A stretch of 64,000 nt of DNA from Meandrina meandrites (Eukaryota; Cnidaria; Anthozoa; Scleractinia; Meandrinidae): the NCBI GenBank assembly GCA_963693305.1, contig OY855903.1:19645755-19709754 (forward strand). The letters are read 5' to 3'. Within the stretch, counting starts at the first letter, position 1. Every line of letters starts with the position of its first letter. A program made the translations under genes and the position numbers. Shown here in pieces: positions 1 through 12,600 of this stretch. Under the pieces are notes generated by a model that saw only the letters and a list, made by a program, of their open reading frames with translations, had not been told where the DNA came from and ran no database searches.

Positions 1-1440
1 AGCTCCGCTTTTAGGCCTGCCTAAATCTATATATTATTTTGAACTTATTTGTCACGTGATTTTTTGCTTTCTCCAAGCCACATACTTTACAGAAAGCACT
101 GAAATTGCACTCCAACTGCGACGGGCGGCAAAATTCATTGTTGTGAACCACCCTCAGTAAATATTCATTATGATCATTTATTAGAATCATATCTTCTGTT
201 TTAATCATCAGATAGACCAAAATTACACACATTAAACTAACGTTATTAAATTATTCGTCCTTACGCGTAGTCGAGCGTAATGCTGCACTGTCGGGGAGTG
301 GGGGTTTACCGGTACAATAGAACATAGGTTTTTGACTTTTTTGTCCAATCAGAGTGCGCGTAGTATTTGAGGTTAGTTCATAAATATCAATTGAAAGGTA
401 AAGAACTGTAGAATTCGAAAAAAATATCCGCTGTTTGGCAGAGCCATTCTTAAGAAGAAACAAGCCGATACACCGAAAACGACCGAGTGTCATGCATTCC
501 ACCGAATCAATCGGGTATCAAACACAACCACTACTGCAAAAGTACTGCATAATGTTAATCAGCAAGTATCAATCTCTCAAAGGGTGTCGGGCTTTTTCGT
601 AATTCGTATTGCTTATCTTTTTATAATTAATAATTTGCCGACCCCGTTGCGTTCGCGGCCGTAAAATGAGAAATATCCAAATTAAAGCTAATCCCCGATA
701 CCCTTTCATTTCTCAATGTTTAACAAATGTTATAACATAGCTAGCAGAGCCGCGCAATCAAATTCAGTATACGTGAATCCCGATAGTGCACGCTGAAAAT
801 CTCACTGAGTAAAGCTCACACGGACGCTGTGTTTTGCGAAAGCGATCGATGACATCTTCTTATCTTCGGAATGTGGAAAGTGAATTTTTTCAATATTTTT
901 TCAAGGATACGAGCTACAAGGTAAGCTGTTTCTTATTACGAGACGGAGAGCGAAAGAGAAAATAAATTCGATTTTGCCATCAAAATTGTTTGTGTGCTTT
1001 TCTTCATTCATACAACAACTTACAACTAGAGCGTGAGTCTCGAAGGACGAAAATCATTTTTTTCACGGCCCTAGTGTGGAGGAGTGGGCCAACCATGAAT
1101 GACAACAGTTCGATGACACTAAAACCTAGCTACCGAACGAAAGTTTTCGCGTTTTAAGCGTTACACCAAAGCGTCAACGGCTCTGTTGTGATTTTTGCCG
1201 TACGGGAAAAATTTAAGTTGATTCATCGGGCGATTCATTCAACTACCGTTTTAAAAAGAAAAACGTTTATTTTCATCACGACCCAAATTTTGCAATCACG
1301 AATTAAATCGGTCCAGAAAAATACTAAAAACTAAGCATGGAACGGAATTCTTTGACTCTTTTAACCCTCAGAATCTGCTAGGCTGTTCGAGGCTGTTTTG
1401 TTTTAATTTTCTTCCGCTCTGGAGTAAAAATTTAATTCAG
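1..1440. other. No gene recognised
   Basis: AT-rich non-coding sequence at the left edge. The open frames here are short, lack splice-site context and resemble nothing I recognise. A donor-like site follows a plus-strand open stretch near 919, but no partner exon could be fitted. If gene 1 has a signal-peptide exon like that of gene 2 it should lie here or left of the window; I could not find one. Confidence 0.5.
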
Positions 1441-1449
1441 CGAAAACTA

Positions 1450-1640
1450 ATGCATCAGTTAATTCCAGCAGTGCCCATTCCCCCCCCCCCCCTCCCCCGC
1501 CGGGCTAACCCCTGGGCAATTGCATTTTTTATAAAAAATGGTAAATTCCCCGGGGTGGGGACACATGAGCCTGCCCAATGCCCTGGGGTGGGGACGGAGG
1601 AAAAGGGTAAATGCCCCGCATCCGGGATCGTTCGTCTATC
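1450..1640 (+). repeat. Dispersed GC-rich repeat, copy 1 (poly-C start)
   Basis: A stretch beginning TGCATCAGTTAATTCCAGCA followed by a poly-C run and copies of a motif around GCCCGGGGTGGGG. The same family occurs in opposite orientation at 2504-2712, so the two copies form an inverted pair about 0.9 kb apart. Translated frames across it are shadows of the repeat. Family not recognised. Confidence 0.6.
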
Positions 1641-2503
1641 AACACAGTAGTTTATAAATGCAAGGGCGAGATTTCAAGTGTGATTCTGTTTCTTTTTATT
1701 TTGTTTTGAACAGTTGACGTTTTTTAATCCTGAATATTTGGTAATAATGCTAAACATGTTTAATATTTAATAAACAATTGTGTTTGTTTGTAGAAATCAA
1801 ATAACTTTAAAACTCTATTTAATCCTTTATTAAACAGTTCGTTTAATCAATAAGTAAAGAAACAAATGTAGATATTTACGGAGGCTCACAACAGTTTCCA
1901 GCAATTTCAAGCTCTTAAACTTTGATGGGCCAATACTACAAATCTTTATCAGTTGCTGCTACAGTAATGATATCAAGCAAATGTCCAATCATTGCTAAAT
2001 AAGTTGTGGTCATTTTCATGAGGTCACTGGTTACTATAGCAACAGTTTTACCTGTTAAAAACACCCTTAATTTTCCCTTTAAGTGCTTATAACTCAAAAA
2101 CTAGTCCGGTGACCCCCATTTTTTATTATTGAATAATAATTTTCATGTTAAGATGCAACTTTTTGCAAAGTTAAAAAAATTTCTCCGGAGCAGTTTCAGA
2201 GCCACCAATAAAATTTTCGAACAACAAGAGGCAACAAGAGGTAACAAAGCAAGGGACTCGTCCTCGATCCTTCCATCCACAAAAATGTGCACTTCAGTTC
2301 GAGTTTCATTTTCATTGAATGCGTAATGAGTAACTAGTCGTATTATATATCATTAAAATCACCACGTTGGTTGTTTTCGCTGAAGTCGTTGCCTTTATCT
2401 AATAGGCTAACATGAATGAAGAATATCTAGAATACCTTTAAAAACGTCGACCAGCTTATCTAAGCCGTGACGAACTAACCAATCTTCAACAAACTGTATG
2501 TCT

Positions 2504-2712
2504 TTACCGATGAAATCCTCTATTATGGCACTTTCGCAAACCACATGTCAAATGCCCGGGGGTTGCCCCGGGGTGTGCAAATGCCCAGTCCCCGGGCCGC
2601 GCTAAAAATGCAAATACCCCTCCCTTGGGACAGACAACGTGAGCAAATGCCCCACGGTTGCCTGGGGGGGGGGGGGGGGGGGATGGGCACTGCTGGAATC
2701 GACTGATGCATA
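2504..2712 (-). repeat. Dispersed GC-rich repeat, copy 2 (inverted to copy 1)
   Basis: Reverse-orientation relative of 1450-1640: on the minus strand it opens with the same TGCATCAG...TTCCAGCAGTGCCCAT start and a long poly-C run (poly-G near 2665-2682), then several GGGCATTTGC motifs. Probably a mobile or satellite-derived family; no coding content. Confidence 0.6.
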
Positions 2713-2923
2713 ACCTCGGAATCAAAAGCGGCATTTGCTGTTTTCGTTAGTTTTTTTTCCTTCGCTCTTCCACCGAATAAACTTAGTCAATTTATTAGGC
2801 ATTTGACACAAACTGAACCACTCGTGTAAACTTGTACATGTGTAATTTATCGCTCGACCGCTATGTTTATTTTTTTCCGCGGCCGGTTTTGATGCACAAT
2901 TCCACCGGCAATGTTATAAAACG

Positions 2924-3107
2924 ATTGGTTCATGCTTTTAGCTGTGCACTATCGAGTTATGGAGCACTTGGGGAGTTTGGAGAGCACTCAAGAAGCTAGA
3001 GTTACCCTCGGCTATCGCCTCGGGCAACTCTTACGCTTCTTTCGTGCTCTCCAAACTTCCCGCGTGCACCATAACTCGATAGTGCACAGCTAAAAGCATG
3101 AACCAAT
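2924..3107. mobile_element. Hairpin MITE-like element
   Basis: The arms ATTGGTTCATGCTTTTAGCT and its reverse complement lie about 185 bp apart and pair imperfectly almost to the centre (for example GAGCACTTGGGGAGTTTGGA against a diverged partner). It has no ORF. This is the architecture of a short non-autonomous foldback or MITE. Its right end lies just before the start of the segment shared with gene 2. Confidence 0.7.
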
Positions 3108-3395
3108 TGTTAAATGGCGGAGCTGCCGCTACCTGTTTCTACGCAGGCTTAGTCTTCGCAGTTAATTGAAAGTGGCAGTTGATTATTTGCTTTTGCATAT
3201 CGTACCTGCGTCTGATAGCTTATCTTTGACGGAAATAAAGGATTATGTCGAGAAAACATTTCTGATGATTCACTTGATTCCCGATGACATTTGAACATGG
3301 TCCAAAAATGCTAAAAATGTCGACATAACAATGCAATGGCTTATATAATGAATAATAATATTATCATATTATCATCATTTTGTCTTTTCTTTTAG

Positions 3396-3622
3396 TTCAA
3401 CCGTGGTATTTCTATCATTTCCCATACTTTCGCTGTTTCGATAATGGTAACTACAACGTGTCTTGGACGTGCAATAGAACAACACACAGGATATATGTTG
3501 AAATCCATGTGACGACCACGGGTTGGGTAGGCTTTGGTCTTGCCAATAATACCCCATCCAACATGACAGATTACGATTTAGCTGTTGGAGGAGTGTATGA
3601 TAATGGGACATGCTTCGTGCAG
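3396..3622 (+). CDS. Gene 1 exon: DOMON N-terminal part
   Basis: Acceptor TTTTCTTTTAG and donor CAG/GTAACA. It encodes the opening DOMON strands with NYNVSWTCN, the IYVEIHVTTTGWVGFGL core and DYDLAVGGV, the classic W-x-G-F-G plus D-x-x-x-G pattern. Potential N-glycosylation sites are frequent. It starts in phase 1 and ends in phase 0. It is nearly the same as 38468-38694. Confidence 0.88.
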
Positions 3623-6600
3623 GTAACACGTTTATGAGCACAATTTATTGGTTTGTTTGAGTATATCCCGAAGTATACCAAAAAACGAAACGTTTATTTG
3701 TAACCTTCACGTTGTCCATGTTACAAATACGTCACTATTGAGCGTGTTGTTTTCTTTGGCAAACAAAAGAAGCTTCCTTGTCTAACATTGGCAAATTTTC
3801 TAGAAAATGTTATTAGTCAAGAAAGCGTTTCAAACTCAAAGCAAATATAGATTATTAGTAGGATTTAATTAAAATGCATTATTATAATATAATTATATTA
3901 TTATTATACCTGGGCAGTTTTACTTGCTTTTAACCCTCAATGGTACATAACAAATCACCTACTATATAAACCAATTATGCTAAATGGTAAGCATCATAAG
4001 ACCGGAGAATTATGTTTTTGGTAAACACCCATCCCAGGTCAAAACACACTAGCCATGGTCACATCAATGAGTGTCTGCAAACAGCTTTCTCATCATAGAT
4101 GTTCCAAAGGGATGAAGGAAAGACTAATGTAGGTCTTATCATCTCAAAGCGAATAAATCCATTTTCAAAATTCACTCCATCTCCCCAACTTGCATTGTCT
4201 GACCAAGGGTCAAGAATGTGGTGCGACACAACAGTAATATAAATACTTAAGCTCATTCTCTTGCTATCTAATATACCCACCCCAAAAAATCGAACTCGAC
4301 AGCTAAATTTCAAATTTCAATCTCCTTATCAGGATTACCTGGTAATCAATCAGATGACGCTACAGTACGACACTCAGCAGGACTGGACAGTGGTCAATTG
4401 TACTGAGGAAAACGGTAGAACAATCATAGTTATTTGTCGCGCGAAAAACACCAGTGACGCCAATGATACTGCTGTTCAGGTAGGACTTTTAACTTTTCAA
4501 AAAGTCAACGTTATTCTATATATTGTTGTTTGGGATGAACGGGGAGAAAAAGTAGTGTTGCAGGTTTTGGGCGCCGCGTTCAAACTTACCAATTACACCC
4601 ACTCTCTTTAACATTCAGCATGCTGTGCGAGCAATTTATTGCCAAACTAAGACTTGGGACATACAATTCTTTTTTAATCTACAGACATTTTCTGATGACT
4701 CTGTTCTTGCCTTGATAACGGTATTGACGTTGCTGACCCTGTTTTTTCCCAACGTCTATCAGAAAATAAAGTATGACTATTAGGACAATCGACTTCTACT
4801 TTCGTGATAATCAAAAACTGAGCTAGAAAGGAATGATCTTAGGGATAGATAAACAATGAATACGTTGTGACTATAATTATTTAATGTGTTGGTTCCACAG
4901 GAAGGGATGCCGATTTATATAATATGGGCCTATCATGATACAAATGATACAGTAGAAGGGTTCCCTCAGGACATAGGCATGGGTTCAAGAATGGGTTATA
5001 ATTATACAACGTTTATATCAGGTAAGATAGCAATGCCTTCTTTTCATAACACGTCAGATACGAAACGAAACAATTTCGGTAAAAAAGTGAATGTGCAAGT
5101 GTACATTTTCAGGATCGATGTTTCAAATAGCTCTGCGCATGTTATGAGAATCAGATTAGTGAACCAGATATTAATATTGAGAATTGATACCGAGTTGAAA
5201 ATTTATACAGCTAAACATATGAAGTTTAGGTTTCCATCTGTTAAAAATAACTTTTGAAGAATCATTTGTTTAGAGCATCTTTCGTTTTAAGGTGATAAAA
5301 TTAAGATAAACACTGGCGAGTTTGTTAAAGCTGGGCTTCAGTGACAGAACGACTGAAGAACATATTGAGTGACGTCCTCCTCACCGTACAACTTTGATAA
5401 ACATGCGGCAGTGAAAGAGAAATGCTACTTTCAAGACAAACCCCTGAAAATGTTACGCTATTTTTCACAAAGCTCCCTTAATTTTCTTCAGATGTACCGA
5501 GCGGGGTCTTTTTTGTTTGTTTGTTTGTTTGTCTGTCTGTTGTTTTTTGGTCATTTTGGTTTACTTTCAGCAAGAATGATGTTGTCTTTTGGTATAAGTA
5601 CGCTATGTGAAAATCCCTATGTCTACACAGTAAACATAGAAGATCTAAACACTCTTGTTCTTTGGCCATTTCAATTTAACGAGAAATAAAATGCAAACAG
5701 CGGCAACGAACATAACACATGAACTACGCATGGTTTGAACCATGCGTAGTTCATGTGTTATGAAGATCTATACTGATTATGTATACTGATTATATACTGA
5801 AGATCTATACTAATTATGTCTATTTTAGATAAATAGCGGTCATGTAAAATGAAATACCATAACTAATAAAAGTGAAATCAAGGCCAAACGTTGTAAAATG
5901 GACACGTATGGGCTTGGTTTTAGGTTTACTGTTTTGTTTTTAAATGACCGACGTACTCTGATACGTTACAGCTGGATATTTCAAAGAGAGATTATCAAAA
6001 CTATGCTAATGGACCATTTACAGCAGGCCTGCATGACTTCATCGGGCACTGTTACCCAAAATGGGGCTAAATCGGAACAATGTCGAATGCTCACCCAATA
6101 GGTACAGCCGTAGAAACGCTCACTCTATTGTTTCATTGGAGACACGCATGTACTATAATCGCTTGCACGTTGGATGATCCGAGACCGAAGTCGACTACAC
6201 TCAGTTTCTACTACCGTTATTTTTCATCAATTGAATCCATTACGGTATGCAAAATAAATGTACAATAACTAGTGGCAAGAGGTCCTTTCATTGAATTTGA
6301 TTGGTCAGCATACTTTACGCCTGAGTAATTGCGTAACTGGAAAGCATGCGTCTTTAACGCTAGACAGTGACAACAATTGCAATTGAATAGGTTCCTTTTC
6401 TCATGAATCTCGAAAGCATTCTCAACCGAATGGGACTTAAACCGAGAATGAGATTTAAAATAGCATTCTCTTTTCTCAAAACCTGTAATCTATAATCATA
6501 ATCGTAACCAGTATATCGTATCGATGTCCCGCCACGTGGTTATCCTTTTTCAGTATTTTTCATTTATATGATCAAACCGAACTGGACTTTACTCTGGCCA

Positions 6601-9600
6601 AATACCATTCTGCTCAACATGTTTTTCATCGTAAAAATAGAGAATGGACGAGCAGGGAATTGAATGTGTAATTTACGCTGTATAACAACAGTTGCATTTA
6701 AATGGGTTCCTTTTCTCGTGGATCTCGAAAACAAACTCAAATGAATGTCACTAAAACGAAGAATGGGGTTTAAAATTATCCTTCTTTTCTCACATCCTGT
6801 AAACACTCTTTGCGATGTTTAAGACCTTAAAATGGGGAAAGCTGAGTCCTACCGACCAGGAGCAATCGACCCTCGACCGTTTTAGACAAAATATAAAGAA
6901 AAGAAGACTTGCCACCACTTACAGAAAAGTGCAAGGACCGTAGTGTTCCCAACTTTTTGACAATTCTTTAATTAGCTCTAAAGATCTTAATTAGTATTAC
7001 ATGTTACAGTCTGATAGTCGCTAAATTAATGTAGTTCCCTATTTATATTCAGCCGTTTTAGTCTTTTATATAAAAAATACTGTAACTCTACTCTAGTTTA
7101 CTTAATTTCGCTTTCTTTTTTAATTAACGTATTTAACTTTATTCGTGTCTCTAATTCGTTTATTTGTAAAAGTGTTATTTAAAAAACACGAAACACCCTT
7201 TGAAAGACATATTGGCGAGACTTCTCGTCCTTTTTCAACAAGGATCAAAGAGCATACTTTAACCGATAAAAATTCACGTTTTTAAACACCTGACAGTTCA
7301 TCTAACTGCAAAAATTTATACATATCAGAATGTTTTAAAATTTTGGATTCTGCTAAAACCGTTTACTTTCTTAAATTAAAAGAGACTTTTTACATTAACA
7401 GTTTAAAACCTGATTTAAACACTCAAGTGCAGCATGTCAACACCTTTTCATTTTAACCTTTTATTTTATTAGTAACGGTCTAAAGCTCACACTGTGAGTA
7501 ATAACTGTTCCAGACAGTACCTGCCACATTGTAACGACTTAACCGTTTATCTATTGTAATTTTACTTTGCATACATTTCTATTTTTGTATTTGTAGCTTG
7601 GGTATAAATATAGCCTTAGATTTTAAATTCTCAATAAACTGAAGACGGCATGAGTCGTGCCGAAACATGTCTTTCAAAAGTTGTTTCGTGTTTTTTAAAA
7701 TAGTTATTTTACTATTGCTAACAAGGAAATATGAAAAGCCTAATACCGTTGACACTTAATAAAGTCTTACCAAATTGTACCTCTGGCCTATTACTATTAT
7801 GGCTCAGATTGTATGTTGATCGCCCTTTAAATGGACAATGAAAACTCGAGACAAAGCTTAAACCTCTGTGGTTTTGCGCGCACAATTTCGCACACTTTCG
7901 CCCGTTAAGTTTCAATTTTAATGAAGAAAACAAACAAACAAACAAACACATCGACCACACTATTCCATGGTCTACCCTCTTATAGAACATTGAAATGACA
8001 ATATTCTGCATTATTGAGCAGGATGCTTGTTTTATTATTCAACAAAATTGTCAACGAATAGCATTTTTTAGGCCTAGATCAACTGTAATTGCAAGATTTC
8101 CAAATATGGCGAAACTTCGTATATCAATTTGTTAACAAGCAGTAAATATATCGTGAGGTATTTACAAGGGAACTTTTCTTGCAATTTTAACATGTCTAAT
8201 TAGTAAATTACCTATGAATTTAGCTGAGACAACAACTACTACGTCGACAAGCAGTATTTCTCCCAGTCCATCAAGCAGTGTAAGCATGGGTGCAGGAGGA
8301 GGGACTACTTCATCTGCAGCAGGAGGAGCGACTACTTCATCTGCAGCAGGAGGAGCGACTACTTCATCTGCAGCAGGAGGAGCGACTACTTCTTCTGCAG
8401 CAGGAGGAGCGACTGCTTCATCTGCAGCAGGAGTAGCGACTAGTTCATCTGCAGCAGGAGTAGCAACTACTTCAACAGCTGCAGGAGGAGCGACTACTTC
8501 ATCTGCAGCAGCAGGAGGAGCATCTGCCACAACAGTAGCTGGTGGAGGAGGAGCATCTACGATAATGACATCAGGCGGAGGTGTTACAACAACAGCAGGC
8601 GGAGGTGGAGGCGGAGTGTCTGCCACATCTACCAAAATAACATTTCCTTCTAGTAGCGTTGTTGTAGGTGAGTTTTTTTATCATCAAATGGGCTTTCCTA
8701 TAGTTGTAAAATTAGAGTAAGCTTTTCTCTAGTGACAAAAGCACATGTGGCGTGTCATACTAGGTTCAGCTGTTAAAATGCCTCCCTTTGTGGGCACTTG
8801 AGATGATTAAAATAGCAGTTATAATGAACATAAATGGCTGGAGCATTCTGAAATCAATAAGAGTAGAAAGGTTTTCTTATCAACCACTCAGTTGCAAAAT
8901 CAAAACAGTATAAATGATACTTTGTGTTACGATATGTGTTTTTAGACTTATTGTTGTAAGGGTTTCGGGATGCCCGTATTGTGCCCGCTGTAGGCCAGCG
9001 GTAAGTCGTTGTTAACTGTATACTTCGTCGTATAATTAAAGAGTTTTGGCAGCTATCAAACACTGTTACATGGTGTCAGAAGTGGCTACTCTTAGCTGAA
9101 GCCGTGTGGATCACAGGTGCAAAGTGTGGATTGCAACACGAACGCTAAAAGTGTTTTCTCGTCGAAGTTAATAGTTTTCTTCACGACCGCCATCTTGGAT
9201 TTGGGCACGTGCGAATATGGCCACTTATCAGATTCCAGCTCCTGAGCAAATGAATTGCAGCGGGGATTTACCCACAAATTGGAAGATATTTCGTGAAGCA
9301 TACGAAGATTACCTGGTAGCGACATGGCTTGACAAGAAAGACAAGAACATTCAAGTCGCAACCCTCAAAAGCTTAATGGGAACCGAGTGTAAGAAGATCT
9401 TGAAACGCTTACAACTTACCGACGATGATATGAAAGATCCAAAGATCATCTTGGACATATACTTCAAGACCATTTCGTACCGACACTAGAAATATACTGT
9501 ACGAACGATATATTTTCCATAACACGGAGCAGCAAACACACGAAACTAAAATTGACCAATATTTGATCAAGCTTCGCCAACTTTCTGAACCCTGCCAATT

Positions 9601-12600
9601 TGGTACTCTCGAAGACGAATTGGTGCGAGACCGATTGGTGCTGGGCTGCAAGGACAGTGCAGCGAGGACAAGGTTATTCAGAGAGAAAAGCTGTGATCTA
9701 AAGAAAGCCATAGAGTCTCTTAGGATCAGTGAAGCGACCAGCGAGCAGCTAAAGAAAATTGAAGGGGATGGAATACAAGAGCCAGTCAACTTCATGGAAA
9801 AGCAAGGCACTAAGAAACCGCAATGGCAGAAGCGACCTGGAATACCAAAGAAAAGAAGTGGAAACACCACTGGCAGGCAGTTCAAGGAGGAACGTGAGTG
9901 CATTTACTGTGGAGGCTAGCATCAATTTAATACGAACAAATGCCCAGCATTTGGCAAAACCTGCAGGAAGTGTGGGAAACCCAATCATTTCTCATCTGTG
10001 TGTTTTCAAAAGGAGAGCCTTCACTATGCACAAGGGGAGTCAGCCTCAGAAGATGAGACAGTGTACTGCATTGAATCCGTGGGAGCACTGGATCACCAAC
10101 AAAGAAAGCGGTTTTTTGCACCCCTTCGGTTCTTTGATGAAAATGGAGAAGCTCTGATTCAGTGTCAGCTTGACACTGGTGCTACATGTAACGTCATGTC
10201 ATTTGACAGGCTATGTGAAATTAAACAAAGTGGAAAACCAGCTATGCAACCAACCACAGCAAAGCTTAGGCTCTATGATGAAAGCCTGGTACAAGCTCTA
10301 GGAGAATGTGAATTACAATGTAAATACCTGGACAAACAACATCTGCTAAACTTCAAGATTGTCCAGGGATCCCTACAACCCCTGTTGTCGGGTGAAACTT
10401 GTACTAGTATGGGACTCATTACAGTACACATAGCAAACAGCGTCGACATTTCTCCACCAACAGTGCCAGAAGATATCATCATCAAATACAAGGATGTGTT
10501 TGAGGGTTTAGGATGCCTCCCCGGAGAATACCATTTAGAGGTCGACCCGAACATCACACCAGTGAAACACACTCCAAGAAGGGTGGCCATACCACTAAAA
10601 GCCGAGCTGAAGGCACACATTGAGGAATTAGAAAAGATGCAAGTCCTCAAAAAGGTTACTGAACCGACAGACTGGATCAGCAGTGAGGTTGTTGTACGCA
10701 AAGGCAGCAAACTACGTTTATGCATTGACCCAAAGGACCTGATCAAAGCCCAGGAAGAGGCGTTGCAAGACCATGACCGCAACTTAATTGCATTATTGGA
10801 GAGAGCCAGAGAAGTCAACTTGAAGCTGAACCCCAAGAAGCTGAAACTCAGACTGTCGGAAGTCCCTTTCATTGGTCACCTGTTAACACCAGGCGGAGTA
10901 AAGCCTGACCCAGAAAAGGTCCGTGCAGTCCAAGAGATGCCAAACCCAGATGGACGAACCAATGCAGAGAAAGTCAAAGCAGTACAACGGTTTCTTGGCT
11001 TTGTAAACTACCTAGCCAAGTTTGTTCCCCATCTGGCTGACGAGTGCGAACCATTGCGACGTCTGACTGACAAGGACACAGACTGGGTCTGGGAGAAACA
11101 CCACCAAGATGCATTTGACCGTGTCAAGCAGCTAGTAGCAGACTATCCTGTGTTGCGCTATTACAATGTGAACCTACCAGTCACCATCCAGTGCGACAGC
11201 AGCGACACTGGCATGGGTGCAGCCCTACTCCAGGAGGGTCAACCTGTGGCGTTTGCCTCGAGAACATTGACACCAACAGAGTGCGGTTATGCACAGATTG
11301 AGAAAGAATGTTTGGCCATTGTGTTTTCTTGCGAAAGATTTAATCAATACATCTTTGGGAGGGAGTCCATCAGCGTACAGAGTGACCACAAACCCTTAGA
11401 AGCCATCTTTACCAAGCCACTCACAGCAGCCCCAAAGCGCCTTCAATGCATGCTCCTTCGCCTACAGAAGTTTAACCTCAAGGTTGGTTACAAGAAAGGA
11501 GCTGAAATGTTCCTTGCTGATACACTATCTAGAGCACCACTGCCAAGTACTGCTCCCCCTACAAATTGTCTCAGACCAGAACATGAAGAAGTATGTCGCC
11601 TCGACTTGGAAAATGTCAACGCGGCAGAATTCCTGAGAATCTCAAATGATGGCCTGGAGAATATCCAACGCCTTACTGAAGCGGACAACCAGCTACAGCG
11701 TCTCAAGATGACTGTCGTACAGGGATGGCCAGAGGCAAAGCAGCAAATTGAGCCACTGATTGCCGAGTATTGGACATACCGTGATGAAATCGGAGTCTAC
11801 AATGGCGTGTTGTATAAAGGCGATCGAGTGATCATTCCAACTGCATTACGCAAAGAAATGATGAAGCGCATTCATGCAAGTCATCAAGGACAACAAGCTT
11901 GTCTTCGACGGGCCAAAGATGCTTTGTTTTGGCCTGGTATGAGCCACCAAATCAAGGAAGCTGTGAGTAACTGCAGCCTCTGTGCAGAGTATCAACCAGC
12001 CCAGGCGAAGGAACAGTTGATAACTCCAGAGCTGCCAACCCGGCCATGGAGTATAGTGGCCCAAGATCTATACAGCCTTGATGGTAGCAGCTATCTGATA
12101 ACAGTAGATGCCTTCAGTGGGTACTGGAAAGTTGACGAGATGCTGCAAACCACATCTCCAGCAGTCATCCACAAGACCAAACAGCATTTTGCACGTTATG
12201 GCATTCCAGACAGAGTGTACACAGACAATGGCCCACAATTTGACAGTGCTGAATACACAAGATTTGCCCACGACTGGCGGTTTGAGCACTACACGTCATC
12301 ACCTTACCATGCACAGTCATACGGGCTTGTTGAAGCTGCTGTGAAGACTGAAGAAGGCAGCGAAGGATAATCAAGATAAGTGGCTGAGTTTTCTTGATTA
12401 CAGAAATACACCCACGGAGGGAATGGATAGCAGCCCAGTGCAAAGACTGATGTCCAAAAGAACCAAGACTACACTGCCAGTAGCACAGCACCTTCTTGAG
12501 CCTGAGATACAGTCAGACGTTGAAAGAAAACTGACAAAAAATCGAAGAAGGGCAAAGAAATACTTTGACCGAGGGTCCAAAGAACTTCCTGAACTGGAAA

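Noticed and set aside
8162..8635. 157-residue minus-strand Ala/Pro/Val ORF
   Set aside because: Shadow of the gene 1 stalk exon, which has homologous borders in gene 2.
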